From NCBI RefSeq assembly GCF_032818155.1, contig NZ_CP102589.1:730001-794000 (forward strand): a stretch of 64,000 bases of DNA, written 5' to 3'. Under the pieces are notes generated by a model, which ran no database searches, was not told the DNA's origin, and saw only the letters and a program-made list of their open reading frames with translations. The number at the start of each line of letters is the position of its first letter. Within the stretch, counting starts at the first letter, position 1. The position numbers and the translations under genes were made by a program. Of this stretch, positions 33,863-43,066 are shown in pieces. The DNA comes from Niallia taxi (GTDB taxonomy: Bacteria > Bacillota > Bacilli > Bacillales > Cytobacillaceae).

Positions 33863-35182
33863 ATGCAGAAATTTATTGAAAGCCTTGAAAGCAAGATGGG
33901 TCCAATAGCAATGAAGCTTGATGGCAACAGATATATTACAGCAATCAAGGACGGGTTTTTTGGTGTAATGTCCTTATTGATTATCGGTTCAATCTTTTTA
34001 CTTCTTGGCAATATCCCGATTGGTGGCTATGCCGAGTTCATGAGCTCCTTATTAGGAAGTGACTGGGCGACCTATTTTACTGTTCCTTATGATGTAACAA
34101 TGAACGTCATGACAGTGTATGTTATCATTGCAATGGCGCGCAGCCTTTCCCGCACATATAAGCTTGATGGCATTGCCTGTATCAGCATTGTTGTGGTCGC
34201 ATTCCTTATTCTTACTCCGATGCTTGAGCTTAAAGATGGCGGTTTAGGAATTCCAGTCACAAATCTTGGGGCAAGCGGATTATTCCTTGGGATGATTGTA
34301 GCGATAGCCGCAGTTGAAATTGTCCGTTATATTGATAAAAAAGGCTGGAAGATAAAAATGCCTGACTCTGTGCCGGAAAATGTAGCAAGATCTTTCTCTG
34401 CTCTTATTCCAGCATTATTCGTTATCATCGTCTTTAATCTTGTTCGCATCCTCTTTACACTAACACCATTTGGGACAGTTCAAGCTTTCATCTATCATTA
34501 TCTTCAAGTCCCATTGCTATATTTAGGAGACACATTACCAGCAACATTAATCGTTACCATATTTGAAGGCGTACTTTGGAGCTTTGGTATCCACGGCTCA
34601 AATGTTGTCAGCGGTATTATGAAGCCAATCTGGCTTGCACTGACAGCAGATAATGCAGCAGCATTCAGTGCAGGAGAAGCAATCCCGCATATCATCAACT
34701 TCCAATTTTACGCAAACTTCATGAAGGTCGGCGGCTTTGGAGGAACATTAGGACTTGCTATTATCCTGGTATTCTTTGCAAAGTCTAAGCAATATAAAAC
34801 ATTAGGCAAGCTTGCGATCGGCCCTGGAATCTTCGGAATAAATGAACCGCTTATTTTCGGAATTCCAATCGTGCTAAATCCAATTATGATGATTCCGTTT
34901 ATTTTAAACCCGCTGATTTTGGCGACTGTTGCCTATTTTGCGATGTCATCAGGGCTTGTACCGTTAACAAATGGAACGAATATTCCATGGACGACACCAC
35001 CAATTATCGCCGGCTTTCTAGTCAGTGGCTGGAAAGGCGCTTTGTTGAACGTTGTACAAATTGGAATTTCCATTCTCCTCTATTATCCGTTCTTCAAGTC
35101 TGTTGACAAAATTGCAGTGAAGAACGAAAAGGAGCAAGAGCAAGCAGAAATCTCCAATGGTGGCGTTAACTTTAATTCTTGA
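33863..35182 (+). CDS. licC: PTS lactose/cellobiose-family IIC permease (licR-linked)
   Basis: A 439-residue polytopic membrane protein, paralogous to the IIC at 2019 along its length (WSFGIHGSNVVSGIMKPIW, NEPLIFGIPIVLNP, WTTPPIIAGFL). ATG follows GAGGGGAG, 31 bp after IIB. Transports a beta-glucoside or oligo-beta-glucoside. No hydrolase gene follows, so the imported phosphosugar must be cut by an enzyme encoded elsewhere, perhaps the GH4 at 3780. Confidence 0.92.
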   Translation: MQKFIESLESKMGPIAMKLDGNRYITAIKDGFFGVMSLLIIGSIFLLLGNIPIGGYAEFMSSLLGSDWATYFTVPYDVTMNVMTVYVIIAMARSLSRTYKLDGIACISIVVVAFLILTPMLELKDGGLGIPVTNLGASGLFLGMIVAIAAVEIVRYIDKKGWKIKMPDSVPENVARSFSALIPALFVIIVFNLVRILFTLTPFGTVQAFIYHYLQVPLLYLGDTLPATLIVTIFEGVLWSFGIHGSNVVSGIMKPIWLALTADNAAAFSAGEAIPHIINFQFYANFMKVGGFGGTLGLAIILVFFAKSKQYKTLGKLAIGPGIFGINEPLIFGIPIVLNPIMMIPFILNPLILATVAYFAMSSGLVPLTNGTNIPWTTPPIIAGFLVSGWKGALLNVVQIGISILLYYPFFKSVDKIAVKNEKEQEQAEISNGGVNFNS

Positions 35183-35200
35183 TAAGGGCGTGATATAGAA

Positions 35201-35542
35201 ATGGCAGAGAATGCAATGGAGATGACAGGCTTTACAATCATCAGCAATGCTGGAATGGCAAAAAGCCTTGTCATGGAGGCACTCTATGCAGCGAAAAAGG
35301 GAGAATACGAGCTGGCAGAACAAAAACTGAAAGAATCGCAAAACTTTTTCCTTATCAGCCACAAGACACATAGCACATTAATTCAAAGGGAAGCAAACGG
35401 TGAAAGCCTGCCGTTTTCCCTCCTCTTTATGCATGCAGAAGACCAGCTGATGAGTGCTGAGACAACCTATGAGCTTGTGAAGGAAATGATTACGATGTAT
35501 AAGCGAATTGATATAATGGAAAAAGGCAGTGTCAGCAGATGA
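35201..35542 (+). CDS. licA: PTS lactose/cellobiose-family IIA component (licR-linked)
   Basis: 113 residues with the active-site segment LLFMHAEDQLM, where His78 is the predicted phospho-acceptor and Asp81 the metal-site Asp. It starts 18 bp after IIC with AAGGGCGTGAT upstream, unlike the first operon, which has a 106-bp gap with a hairpin here. Last gene of this operon. Confidence 0.9.
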   Translation: MAENAMEMTGFTIISNAGMAKSLVMEALYAAKKGEYELAEQKLKESQNFFLISHKTHSTLIQREANGESLPFSLLFMHAEDQLMSAETTYELVKEMITMYKRIDIMEKGSVSR

Positions 35543-35557
35543 CATTGCCTTTTTTTA
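35521..35557 (+). terminator. terminator of the licBCA-like operon
   Basis: AGGCAGTGTCA pairs with TGACATTGCCT (one G-T pair) around GCAGA, preceded by A4 and followed by T7. The hairpin includes the IIA stop codon. It lies between convergent genes and may serve the mocR-like gene too. Confidence 0.85.
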
Positions 35558-35560
35558 TGA

Positions 35561-37000
35561 TTAAAATTCTCCTATTAATGCAGCAAGTGCAATAAGCCCC
35601 TTTTCCAGCTCCTCATAGGAAGCATAAGAATAGGACAAGCGAATATGACGGTGATAGTTTCCGTAAAGAGAGCCGGGATTAATAAGGATGCCCTGCTGAA
35701 GTGCTCTTTTAAACAATAGCTGCAGCGGAATTTCCTTGTTTAGTGTTAGCCAAATATAAAAACCGCCTGCCGGCTTTTCCCAAACAGCAAGATCAGCAAA
35801 ATACTGGGAGAGAAGTGTTAACACAAAATCTCGTCTTTTCCGCAGTTCAAGTCGCATCTTTTCAATATGCACCTCGTACTGACCATTTGCCAGCAGCTTA
35901 GCGACAGCGAACTGGGAGAGTGTGCTTGAGCCGTAATCTGTCTGCATTTTTATATCTGCGAGCCTATCAATGACAGGCTCTGGTGCGGCAATATAGCCGA
36001 TGCGGAGGCCAGGGCCTAACACCTTGGACATGCTGCCCACATACAAGACATTTCCGTGTTTATCGAGCGCCTTAAGTGGAGGCGGAGGTGGTTCATCAAG
36101 CCATAAATCTCCATATACATCGTCTTCCAGAATTGGAATTCTTTCCTTTGAGCATGCCTCAAGCAGCTCCTTCCGTTTTGCTTCTGAAAGCACAGAGCCT
36201 GTTGGATTATGAAAGGTTGGAATTGTATACAGCAAGGACGTGCTATACTGCCTTTTCGCCCTGCTGATTGCCGGGTATGAAAGCCCGCCATTGTTTATAG
36301 GAATCGGGATCATTTGAATGCCGGCCGATTGAAAAACCATGATGGAATTTAAATATGATGGTGATTCATTTAATATGGCAGAATTTTGATCGAGAAGGCC
36401 GATGGAAATAAGCTGTAATGCTTGAATAGCACCAGAAACAATCATAATCGAATTCGGGGATGCAGCAATCCCTTTTTTTTGCAAATAATGGCTGATAGCC
36501 TTTCTTAATTCAAAGCTTCCCTTTCCTTCTGGATAGCTTAATGACAATGTGGCGGTTTCCTGGAAGGCTTGCTGGATTATATGTGTTGGCAGGAGACCTG
36601 GCGACAGCTCCCCTGTACCGAGTCTAATCACCTTAGCAGAGAATTCAGCCTTGTTTATCTCCTGAATCATTTGGATATTCGGAAGATGTGTCCCTGATTG
36701 GACATAGCTTTTCCAATCAGCCGGCTTGTTTGCCGCAAGGGAATTCCATGTGCTTTTGCCTACAACTGTTCCACGCCCAATAGTGGATTCAATCCATCCA
36801 TCTGCCTTAAGTTCTTCTAGCGCATACACAACAGTACTTCGGTTAACGGCAAGTGTTTCTGCTAATTCACGTTGGGAGGGAAGCTTGTAGCCGACAGGCC
36901 AAGTGCCTGAAATAATCTGTTCTCGAATATATTCATAAATTTGCTGATAAAGAGGTACCGCAATGTGCTTGCTTGGCTGCCAATGATTTTCTGAAGTCAT
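35561..37000 (-). CDS. MocR-family (GntR-aminotransferase fusion) transcriptional regulator
   Basis: 479 residues. The N-terminal GntR winged helix spans about 12-80 (YKLPSQRELAETLAVNRSTV), and a fold-type I aminotransferase domain fills the rest. The PLP lysine is Lys326 in VGSMSKVLGPGLRIGY, with HNPTG (264-268) and EDDVYGDL also present. MocR proteins use PLP and an amino acid as effectors rather than for catalysis. The divergent LysE-type exporter is the probable target, so the effector may be its amino acid. Confidence 0.9.
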   Translation of the reverse strand: MTSENHWQPSKHIAVPLYQQIYEYIREQIISGTWPVGYKLPSQRELAETLAVNRSTVVYALEELKADGWIESTIGRGTVVGKSTWNSLAANKPADWKSYVQSGTHLPNIQMIQEINKAEFSAKVIRLGTGELSPGLLPTHIIQQAFQETATLSLSYPEGKGSFELRKAISHYLQKKGIAASPNSIMIVSGAIQALQLISIGLLDQNSAILNESPSYLNSIMVFQSAGIQMIPIPINNGGLSYPAISRAKRQYSTSLLYTIPTFHNPTGSVLSEAKRKELLEACSKERIPILEDDVYGDLWLDEPPPPPLKALDKHGNVLYVGSMSKVLGPGLRIGYIAAPEPVIDRLADIKMQTDYGSSTLSQFAVAKLLANGQYEVHIEKMRLELRKRRDFVLTLLSQYFADLAVWEKPAGGFYIWLTLNKEIPLQLLFKRALQQGILINPGSLYGNYHRHIRLSYSYASYEELEKGLIALAALIGEF

Positions 37001-37037
37001 ATCCGTCCGTCTCCTGTTTTTTCTTCATTATATAAAA

Positions 37038-37068
37038 TGGTTGGGTAGATTACCATCCAATTGGTTGG
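37038..37068 (+). promoter_or_regulatory. MocR operator candidate
   Basis: TGGTTGG occurs at 37038-37044 and again at 37062-37068, in direct orientation and 24 bp apart. An inverted near-copy, CCATCCA, lies at 37053-37059 between them. Two direct repeats plus one inverted copy is the arrangement known for MocR/PdxR/GabR binding regions. It lies between the two divergent start codons. Confidence 0.6.
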
Positions 37069-37132
37069 AGACAAAGGGAGAGAGTTGCCGTAAACTGATG
37101 TTTATTAAGAGATTAAAGGAGCAGAAATACAG

Positions 37133-37735
37133 ATGATTGAAGCAATAATTCATGGTTTTTTATTAGCACTTGGGCTTATTTTGCCTTTAGGTGTGCAGAA
37201 TATATTTATTTTTAATCAAGGTGCAGGGCATGCGAAGTTTCGCAACAGCTTGCCTGCCGTTGTGACAGCAAGTATATGTGATACATTGCTGATACTCCTT
37301 TCAGTATTAGGAGTATCCTTGTTTTTATTTCATGTTGTGTGGCTAAAAACCCTGCTTCTTATCGCAGGTGCTTGTTTTCTTGTATATATGGGCTATGTGA
37401 CATGGAAAAGCAAGCTAAATCCAGAGGGCGGCGAAACGCTCACCACAGGGAAACAAATCGGCTTTGCCATGTCTGTTTCCCTGTTGAATCCCCATGCCAT
37501 TATGGACACTGTTGGAGTAATCGGCACAAGCTCTCTTCTGTACAGTGGGACAGAAAAGCAGCTTTTTGCCCTCGCTTGTATCATTGTATCGTGGCTTTGG
37601 TTTATTGGTCTTGCGATAACAGGAAGAATGCTTGGCAAAGTAGATAAAACGGGAAATTTGCTTGTACTGCTTAACAAAGCCTCAGCTCTTGTGATGTGGG
37701 TAATGGCAATAGTGATGGCAAAACAACTACTGTAA
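37133..37735 (+). CDS. LysE/ArgO-family amino acid exporter
   Basis: 200 residues with six hydrophobic helices. The family start LALGLILPLGVQNIFIFNQG (about 11-30) and the later SVSLLNPHAIMDTVGVIG match LysE/ArgO exporters of basic amino acids. ATG follows AAAGGAGCAG. It is divergent from the MocR-type regulator, a pairing seen often in Bacillaceae. It probably protects against excess intracellular amino acid or toxic analogues. Confidence 0.9.
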   Translation: MIEAIIHGFLLALGLILPLGVQNIFIFNQGAGHAKFRNSLPAVVTASICDTLLILLSVLGVSLFLFHVVWLKTLLLIAGACFLVYMGYVTWKSKLNPEGGETLTTGKQIGFAMSVSLLNPHAIMDTVGVIGTSSLLYSGTEKQLFALACIIVSWLWFIGLAITGRMLGKVDKTGNLLVLLNKASALVMWVMAIVMAKQLL

Positions 37736-37807
37736 CAAAGCTTCATGTTTAAAAAGCCACCATTAGTGATAACAATATTACTAATACATAAAGGAGGACA
37801 TATACAT

Positions 37808-38350
37808 ATGAAGTGGAAGCTGCTTAGTTTACCTATATTATCAGCTGCCCTAATAATGGGTGGCTGCTCTTCAACTGATGATAAAGAAACAGAGGATTCG
37901 GCTAGTGAGAGTCACATGCATACAGGAACAAGCGAAATTCCTGAGGATCTAGAGCTTGCTGCTAATCCGAAATACATCGAGGGCAGTCAGGTCACCATTC
38001 TTGCAGACCATATGGAAGGCATGGATGGAGCAGAAGGAACTGTGCTGAGTGCCTATGATACGACTGCATATGAGGTTTCCTATACGCCTGTTGATGGAGG
38101 CGAAAAGGTGAATAATCATAAATGGGTTGTTCAGGAGGAAATCAAGAACGCAGGCGATGAGAAGCTTGCCCCAGGAACGGAAGTAACATTAGAAGCAGAT
38201 CATATGGAAGGCATGAAAGGTGCAGAAGCAGTAATCGATGCGGCAAAGGAAACAACAGTTTACATAGTCGACTATACACCGACAAATGGCGGAAAAAAAG
38301 TAACAGATCATAAGTGGCTGACAGAGGATGAGTTGGAAGCTAGAGAGTGA
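37808..38350 (+). CDS. YdhK-family (DUF1541) lipoprotein
   Basis: 180 residues. The lipoprotein signal ends in the lipobox IMGGCSS (Cys about 20). A His- and acid-containing linker is followed by two copies of a ~60-residue domain. Each copy has ADHMEGM(D/K)GAE and ends in (N/D)HKW(V/L). This tandem domain is the YdhK/DUF1541 pattern. ATG 37808 has AAAGGAGG upstream; the frame is open 21 codons earlier but without a site. Exported; suspected to handle copper or envelope stress, unproven. Confidence 0.88.
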   Translation: MKWKLLSLPILSAALIMGGCSSTDDKETEDSASESHMHTGTSEIPEDLELAANPKYIEGSQVTILADHMEGMDGAEGTVLSAYDTTAYEVSYTPVDGGEKVNNHKWVVQEEIKNAGDEKLAPGTEVTLEADHMEGMKGAEAVIDAAKETTVYIVDYTPTNGGKKVTDHKWLTEDELEARE

Positions 38351-38356
38351 AGAAAG

Positions 38357-38386
38357 GAAGCTTGCATTAGGCAAGCTTCTTTTTTG
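38357..38386 (+). terminator. terminator of the YdhK-like gene
   Basis: 9-bp stem GAAGCTTGC/GCAAGCTTC with an ATTAG loop and a following T-run. Confidence 0.87.
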
Positions 38387-38880
38387 TGTTTTGTTATGTA
38401 TAAAGCAAATCTAGTAAATTTTTCAATATTAAATATGCCATCTCTAGCAACAGCTAAAGTAGTGTGCCCTCCTCCTAATCCAGTATTTTTTAGTTAACAA
38501 GTTTCTTAAAGCCGAATCTATAACTTGGCAAAAAGAACATTAGGATAGTACTTTTAGTCTTTGTTAACTAACTGTTTACTTTTCGGAGTTTTTTCCATAA
38601 AATGTGCAAATAATCCAGAATAACTCCGCAAAATTAACATTTTCTCCAATGCTTTTCAAAAACAACTTATATATTATTAACACATATTAATTGATGTTAG
38701 GTTTTTTAACATTAATCGTTACTACACCTAACAATTAAAATGATTTCTTGATAGAAAATGATTTGTTAAATAAATAGGAGGAGAATTGGTCAACTGCAAT
38801 AGCTGGCAAGCTGTATCTTAAATTTTCTTAATACTCTTAATTTTCAGCTTTAATATTTGATAAAAAGGAGTTGGATGTCC
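38387..38880. other. long regulatory gap upstream of the allantoin genes
   Basis: About 490 bp with no convincing gene. ATTGATGTTA (38690-38699) and TAACATTAAT (38707-38716) form an inverted repeat with a T-rich loop, which could be an operator or a weak hairpin. The ribosome-binding site AAAAAGGAG lies at the end. Confidence 0.45.
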
Positions 38881-40278
38881 ATGTCTACAAACTTAGCAAG
38901 TCAATCATTAGCAGAGGTAAAGGTCCCAAATGGGGGCGAAGTCGATGAATCATTAATGCCGAAATCAAGTGGAGCGAGGACAGTTGGTTCGCTTTCCTAT
39001 ATGTTTATGTGGATTGGTGATGGCGTCAATTTAGGGAATATGACCTTAGGAGCAAGCTTGATTGTTGCAGGAGCAGCAACATTAAACCTTGTGCAAACAT
39101 TCGTGGCTGCGATTATTGCGATTGGCATCATTTCTTTATTTTTCACTTTGAATGATCGACTCGGCTATAAGACGGGCATACCTTACGTAATGCAGCTTAG
39201 AATGTCATTTGGAATAAAGGGAAGCTTTATTACTGCCTTATTACGAGGCATTCCAGCAATTATTTGGTTTGGTTTTCAAAGCTGGATTGGCGGCACTGCC
39301 TTAAATGAGATTGCCAAGATAGTAACAGGCGGTTCCTTCGATAATACGGTGATTTGTTTTGTGGTGATTCAGCTAGTGCAAATCATCCTTTCTCTGTACG
39401 GCTTCCATGCCATTAAATGGGTCGAAATTCTAGCTTCGGTTGTAATTATGCTTGGTTTAGTTTATGTATTCTATGTGCTTATGGCTTCACACAGAGAAAT
39501 CATCGCAGAGAGATGGGTTCATTCTGAGGGTACATGGGGGCTGCCGTTCTTCGCCTTTATTATGGTATTCCTTGGAAACTATGCAGCCATCTTTTTAAGT
39601 GCAGCTGATTATTCTCGTGAGCTGAAGGCAGGCATCAGCACTAAAAAACGGGGAATCTTATATTTCTCGCCGATTTTTATCGCGTATGGCTTTGTTCTTA
39701 CGATTGGCGCAATGCTTGCATCTGCAACAGGCATTTCTAACCCTGTTAAGGCGTTTGCGATTGTTGTTGACAATCCGTACATTACGGCAGCAGTTTCGGC
39801 ATTCATCGTTATTGGTGCAGTCGCAGTTAACATGGTTGCAAATATCATTCCACCGACATATGTAATCACAATGCTGACAAAGTTGAAGTATAAGGTTGCT
39901 GTTGTCATAACAGGTCTGCTGGCATTTTGCTCATTTCCTTGGGTGCTTGTTCAAGATGATTCTGCTGCTGGCTTGAATACATTTGTGTTAATCTACTCTG
40001 CCTTTTTAGGTCCGATTGTAGCTATCCTGCTCGTAGAATACTATCTTTTGAGAAAACAAACTGTGAATGTTGATGATATATATAACGAAAATGGCCCATT
40101 TGCCGGCTTTAATCCATGTGCCCTCATTGCGATGCTGCTTGGTGCAGGCGCTGCCTTCATTGAAGTAGACTTAGGCTGGATTGTCGGAGTTATTGTTGGC
40201 GGAGCTTCCTATTTCTTACTGATGAAATATACGTTTAAAGACTCTGTGTTCAAAAAAGGGACCATTTTTGAAAGATAA
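38881..40278 (+). CDS. NCS1-family nucleobase/allantoin permease
   Basis: About 466 residues with twelve predicted helices. The NCS1 landmarks are MWIGDGVNLGNMTLGASLI in helix 1, YVMQLRMSFGIKGS and the later FLGNYAAIFLSAADYSR. Because an allantoinase gene follows 39 bp later, allantoin is the likely substrate, as for PucI of Bacillus subtilis; cytosine, uracil and hydantoins are alternatives. ATG 38881 is 10 nt after GGAG; ATG 38875 is only 4 nt away and TTG 38857 lies before the site. Confidence 0.87.
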   Translation: MSTNLASQSLAEVKVPNGGEVDESLMPKSSGARTVGSLSYMFMWIGDGVNLGNMTLGASLIVAGAATLNLVQTFVAAIIAIGIISLFFTLNDRLGYKTGIPYVMQLRMSFGIKGSFITALLRGIPAIIWFGFQSWIGGTALNEIAKIVTGGSFDNTVICFVVIQLVQIILSLYGFHAIKWVEILASVVIMLGLVYVFYVLMASHREIIAERWVHSEGTWGLPFFAFIMVFLGNYAAIFLSAADYSRELKAGISTKKRGILYFSPIFIAYGFVLTIGAMLASATGISNPVKAFAIVVDNPYITAAVSAFIVIGAVAVNMVANIIPPTYVITMLTKLKYKVAVVITGLLAFCSFPWVLVQDDSAAGLNTFVLIYSAFLGPIVAILLVEYYLLRKQTVNVDDIYNENGPFAGFNPCALIAMLLGAGAAFIEVDLGWIVGVIVGGASYFLLMKYTFKDSVFKKGTIFER

Positions 40279-40317
40279 ATGATTAATTCAATATGTTGAA
40301 AAAAAGGAGAGAGACTT

Positions 40318-41688
40318 ATGTTTGATATGCTTATAAAAAATGGAACGGTTGTTTTTCCAGATAAAGTCCAGATAACAAATATCGGCGTAAAGAATGGGAA
40401 AATTACTGCAATTGGAGATGAGTTTGTTTCAGGAGCAAATTGTATTATCGATGCATCTGGTCAGTATGTGTTTCCAGGCATGATAGATGTACATGTTCAC
40501 TTTAGTGACCCAGGCCGTGATTACTGGGAAGGCTTCCGCACAGGCTCACAAATGATGGCAGCAGGCGGTGTGACGACATTTTTTGATATGCCGCTGAATG
40601 GCATTCCGTCGACGATCAATAAAGAAGCACTTTACCTGAAAAGTGACAGGGGGCAGGCTGAATCCTATACAGACTTTGCGCTGTGGGGCGGCTTGGTTCC
40701 AGGGAATGAAGCGGATTTAGCTGAACTTGCTGAAGAGGGAGTTATTGGCTTTAAAGCATTTCTGTCCACAACAGGCAATAAAGAATTTGAAAATGTCGAT
40801 GACGTGACATTACTTAATGGCATGAAAATCATCGCTGGCTTAAACAAGGTGCTCGCCCTGCATTCGGAAAGCGGTCCGATAACGGATTGGCTCGCAGCTC
40901 GCAAAATAGAAGCAGGGCAAGTGTCGGCAGATGACTATTTGGAAACACGCCCAATTGCCGCAGAAGCAGAGGCAGTGCAGCGTGCCTTATATTATGCAGA
41001 GGTAACTGGCTGTCCGCTGCATTTTGTTCATATCAGTTCATATGAGGCAATCGAGAAGATTGAAGCAGCAAAGAAAAAAGGCATGAATGTCACAGTAGAA
41101 ACATGCCCGCACTACTTGTTATTTAACCATGACGCATTGCGTGAGTTTGGACCTGTCGCAAAATGTGCTCCGCCTTTGCGTAAACAAGAGGAACAGGAAA
41201 GGCTTATTAAATTACTGATTGAGCAAAAGTTTGATATGATTTCCTCTGATCATTCACCATGTACAAGTGATTTGAAGGACTCTGCTGTATACAATATTTT
41301 TCAAGCATGGGGTGGTATTAGCGGCGGACAGTTTTCCTTCCTGTCCATGATGGAATTGGCGCTAAAATACGAGATTCCATTTGAACAAATCGCAAAAATA
41401 ACTGCCTTAAATCCAGCAGAACGATTTGGACTGAAAGCAAAAGGCAGAATTGCGGAAGGCTATGATGCAGACTTTGTCCTTGTTTCTACAGATGATTCAT
41501 ATACTGTCAGTGAGGAAAACTTCTTTGCCAAAAATAAAATCAGCTTATATATTGGCCATACTTTTCCTTGCAAAATAAACAGTACAATTAATCGCGGCAA
41601 GCTCATTTTTAACGATGGAACAATTCAGGCAGACGGACCTGAAGGAGAATGGATAAAACCAATTCAACAAATAGAAATCAAATCCTAA
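40318..41688 (+). CDS. allB: allantoinase
   Basis: Amidohydrolase that opens the allantoin ring to allantoate. It has the metal-binding GMIDVHVHFSDPGR (about 55-68), followed by YWEGFRTGSQMMAAGGVTTF, a strong allantoinase signature. The bridging carboxylated Lys lies in GFKAFLSTTG, His in ALHSESG and HFVHIS, and Asp in SSDHSPC. At 456 residues it is complete. ATG follows AAAGGAGAG. Together with the permease it supplies ureide nitrogen. A dihydropyrimidinase/hydantoinase is the alternative but fits the motifs less well. Confidence 0.9.
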   Translation: MFDMLIKNGTVVFPDKVQITNIGVKNGKITAIGDEFVSGANCIIDASGQYVFPGMIDVHVHFSDPGRDYWEGFRTGSQMMAAGGVTTFFDMPLNGIPSTINKEALYLKSDRGQAESYTDFALWGGLVPGNEADLAELAEEGVIGFKAFLSTTGNKEFENVDDVTLLNGMKIIAGLNKVLALHSESGPITDWLAARKIEAGQVSADDYLETRPIAAEAEAVQRALYYAEVTGCPLHFVHISSYEAIEKIEAAKKKGMNVTVETCPHYLLFNHDALREFGPVAKCAPPLRKQEEQERLIKLLIEQKFDMISSDHSPCTSDLKDSAVYNIFQAWGGISGGQFSFLSMMELALKYEIPFEQIAKITALNPAERFGLKAKGRIAEGYDADFVLVSTDDSYTVSEENFFAKNKISLYIGHTFPCKINSTINRGKLIFNDGTIQADGPEGEWIKPIQQIEIKS

Positions 41689-41712
41689 ACCAAAGCGGTT
41701 TAGGATTTTTTA
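41680..41712 (+). terminator. terminator of the allantoin operon
   Basis: 12-bp stem AAATCCTAAACC/GGTTTAGGATTT with an AAAGC loop, containing the stop codon and followed by T-rich sequence. Confidence 0.87.
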
Positions 41713-41767
41713 TATGGAAGAATGGTATAATTTACCTTAACAACTTCTATAAAAGGAGGCAAAAGGC

Positions 41768-43027
41768 ATGGATGCGAGATTACAAGAATTAGTGAACTAT
41801 ACGCAGGAGAAGCTTGGTTTGGAAAACTATTATCTTCATTCCTATGATTTAGACAGAAGCGTATCGAATCAGAATAAAACACTGTACACACTGGAAATGG
41901 AATGGCTGCCAGAGCATATTAAAGCATATGATGAGGAAGACGAGGTTCCAGAAGGAGTAGCTTCTATCAGTATTTACATTGATTCAAGGAAGTTTAACAG
42001 TATCATATTTGTTGGCGGTAAATCTTATTTAAACAAGCCTATTTTGCAGGTGAAGGATAAAGCGGGGATCATCAGATGGATAGAGACGGAAACAGGCTTA
42101 ACTTATGAAGAGGATTTTGTATTTTGGAAGGAAGAGGAGACTAGGCTTTCATTTAAAAGAATAATCAATGGCGTGGAAATATCACCAATAGAGTGGATAG
42201 ATATCGAGTTTGATGAAGAGGGCAACCTTGTGTTTTTCAGTATGTACGGAGACTTTATGAACAAACTCCCTGTAAAAGAGGAGCTATATACACTTGACCT
42301 TCACAAAGCAGAACAAATTACGAAGCAACAATTTCAGCAATGGGATTTTCCTGTAGATGAGCAAAAGCGGATAGTTCACGCGTACGCCATTGAGGAGGTG
42401 TATGTTCGCAATGACCTTAGCGGAACATTCTCTTTTGAGCCAACACTCAATACAAAGCAAGTCGATTATGTGATGGAATGGGATGTGCCTACACCTAAAA
42501 GATTTAAACGGAAGCAAGTTGAACTTACGAGGAAAATAACTCCAGAGCAGGCCTTTGCATGCGAACCACATCCAGAAACCTTCCCGCTTACAGATGAAGA
42601 CATCCAAATATGCGTGAAAGAGGTGAGATGTTTTCTGCAGAAAGTGTATCCAAATGATTCAGGCAAATCGAGAATGACTAGTATTCATCGTCATTATGAC
42701 TTTATTGACGTAAAGCTTGTGCAAACAGAAAAATCTAAAAATATCTATAAAAGAAAACTACTAGTTATGCTGGACGGCAGCAGCTTCAAAGCATTTAATT
42801 ATATGGATAATGAACTTATGCTTGAAAGATTTTCAGCGTATAAAATGCCAGAGGAAATGAAAATTTCAAAAGAGGCAGCATACGAAGCAGTAAAGAGTCA
42901 TTTCATTCTAAAGCCACGCTATGTTTACGATAAAGAAACAAAAGAATACACTTTATGCGGCTACCTTGACTGCCACCACTATCTAGATGCCGAAACAGGC
43001 AAAGTCGGACTCTTAAACGACCTTTGA
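41768..43027 (+). CDS. YcdB/YcdC-repeat-like protein of unknown function
   Basis: A 419-residue acidic, tyrosine-rich soluble protein without signal peptide or helices. Segments such as ITKQQFQQWDF, ITPEQAFACEP and ISKEAAYEAVKSHFILKPRYVY, each followed by strands, resemble the PepSY-like YcdB/YcdC repeats. Those usually occur in secreted proteins; this one appears cytoplasmic. ATG follows AAAAGGAGG. Monocistronic between the allantoin operon and the convergent azoreductase gene. The function is unknown. Confidence 0.65.
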   Translation: MDARLQELVNYTQEKLGLENYYLHSYDLDRSVSNQNKTLYTLEMEWLPEHIKAYDEEDEVPEGVASISIYIDSRKFNSIIFVGGKSYLNKPILQVKDKAGIIRWIETETGLTYEEDFVFWKEEETRLSFKRIINGVEISPIEWIDIEFDEEGNLVFFSMYGDFMNKLPVKEELYTLDLHKAEQITKQQFQQWDFPVDEQKRIVHAYAIEEVYVRNDLSGTFSFEPTLNTKQVDYVMEWDVPTPKRFKRKQVELTRKITPEQAFACEPHPETFPLTDEDIQICVKEVRCFLQKVYPNDSGKSRMTSIHRHYDFIDVKLVQTEKSKNIYKRKLLVMLDGSSFKAFNYMDNELMLERFSAYKMPEEMKISKEAAYEAVKSHFILKPRYVYDKETKEYTLCGYLDCHHYLDAETGKVGLLNDL

Positions 43028-43033
43028 CAACAT

Positions 43034-43060
43034 AAAAAAAAGGGCTGCAATGCAGCCCTT
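43034..43060 (-). terminator. terminator of azoR (minus strand)
   Basis: Palindrome AGGGCTGCAATGCAGCCCT. Read on the minus strand it is followed by a T-run, ending azoR; on the plus strand only the A-run precedes it. Confidence 0.8.
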
Positions 43061-43066
43061 GTAATA

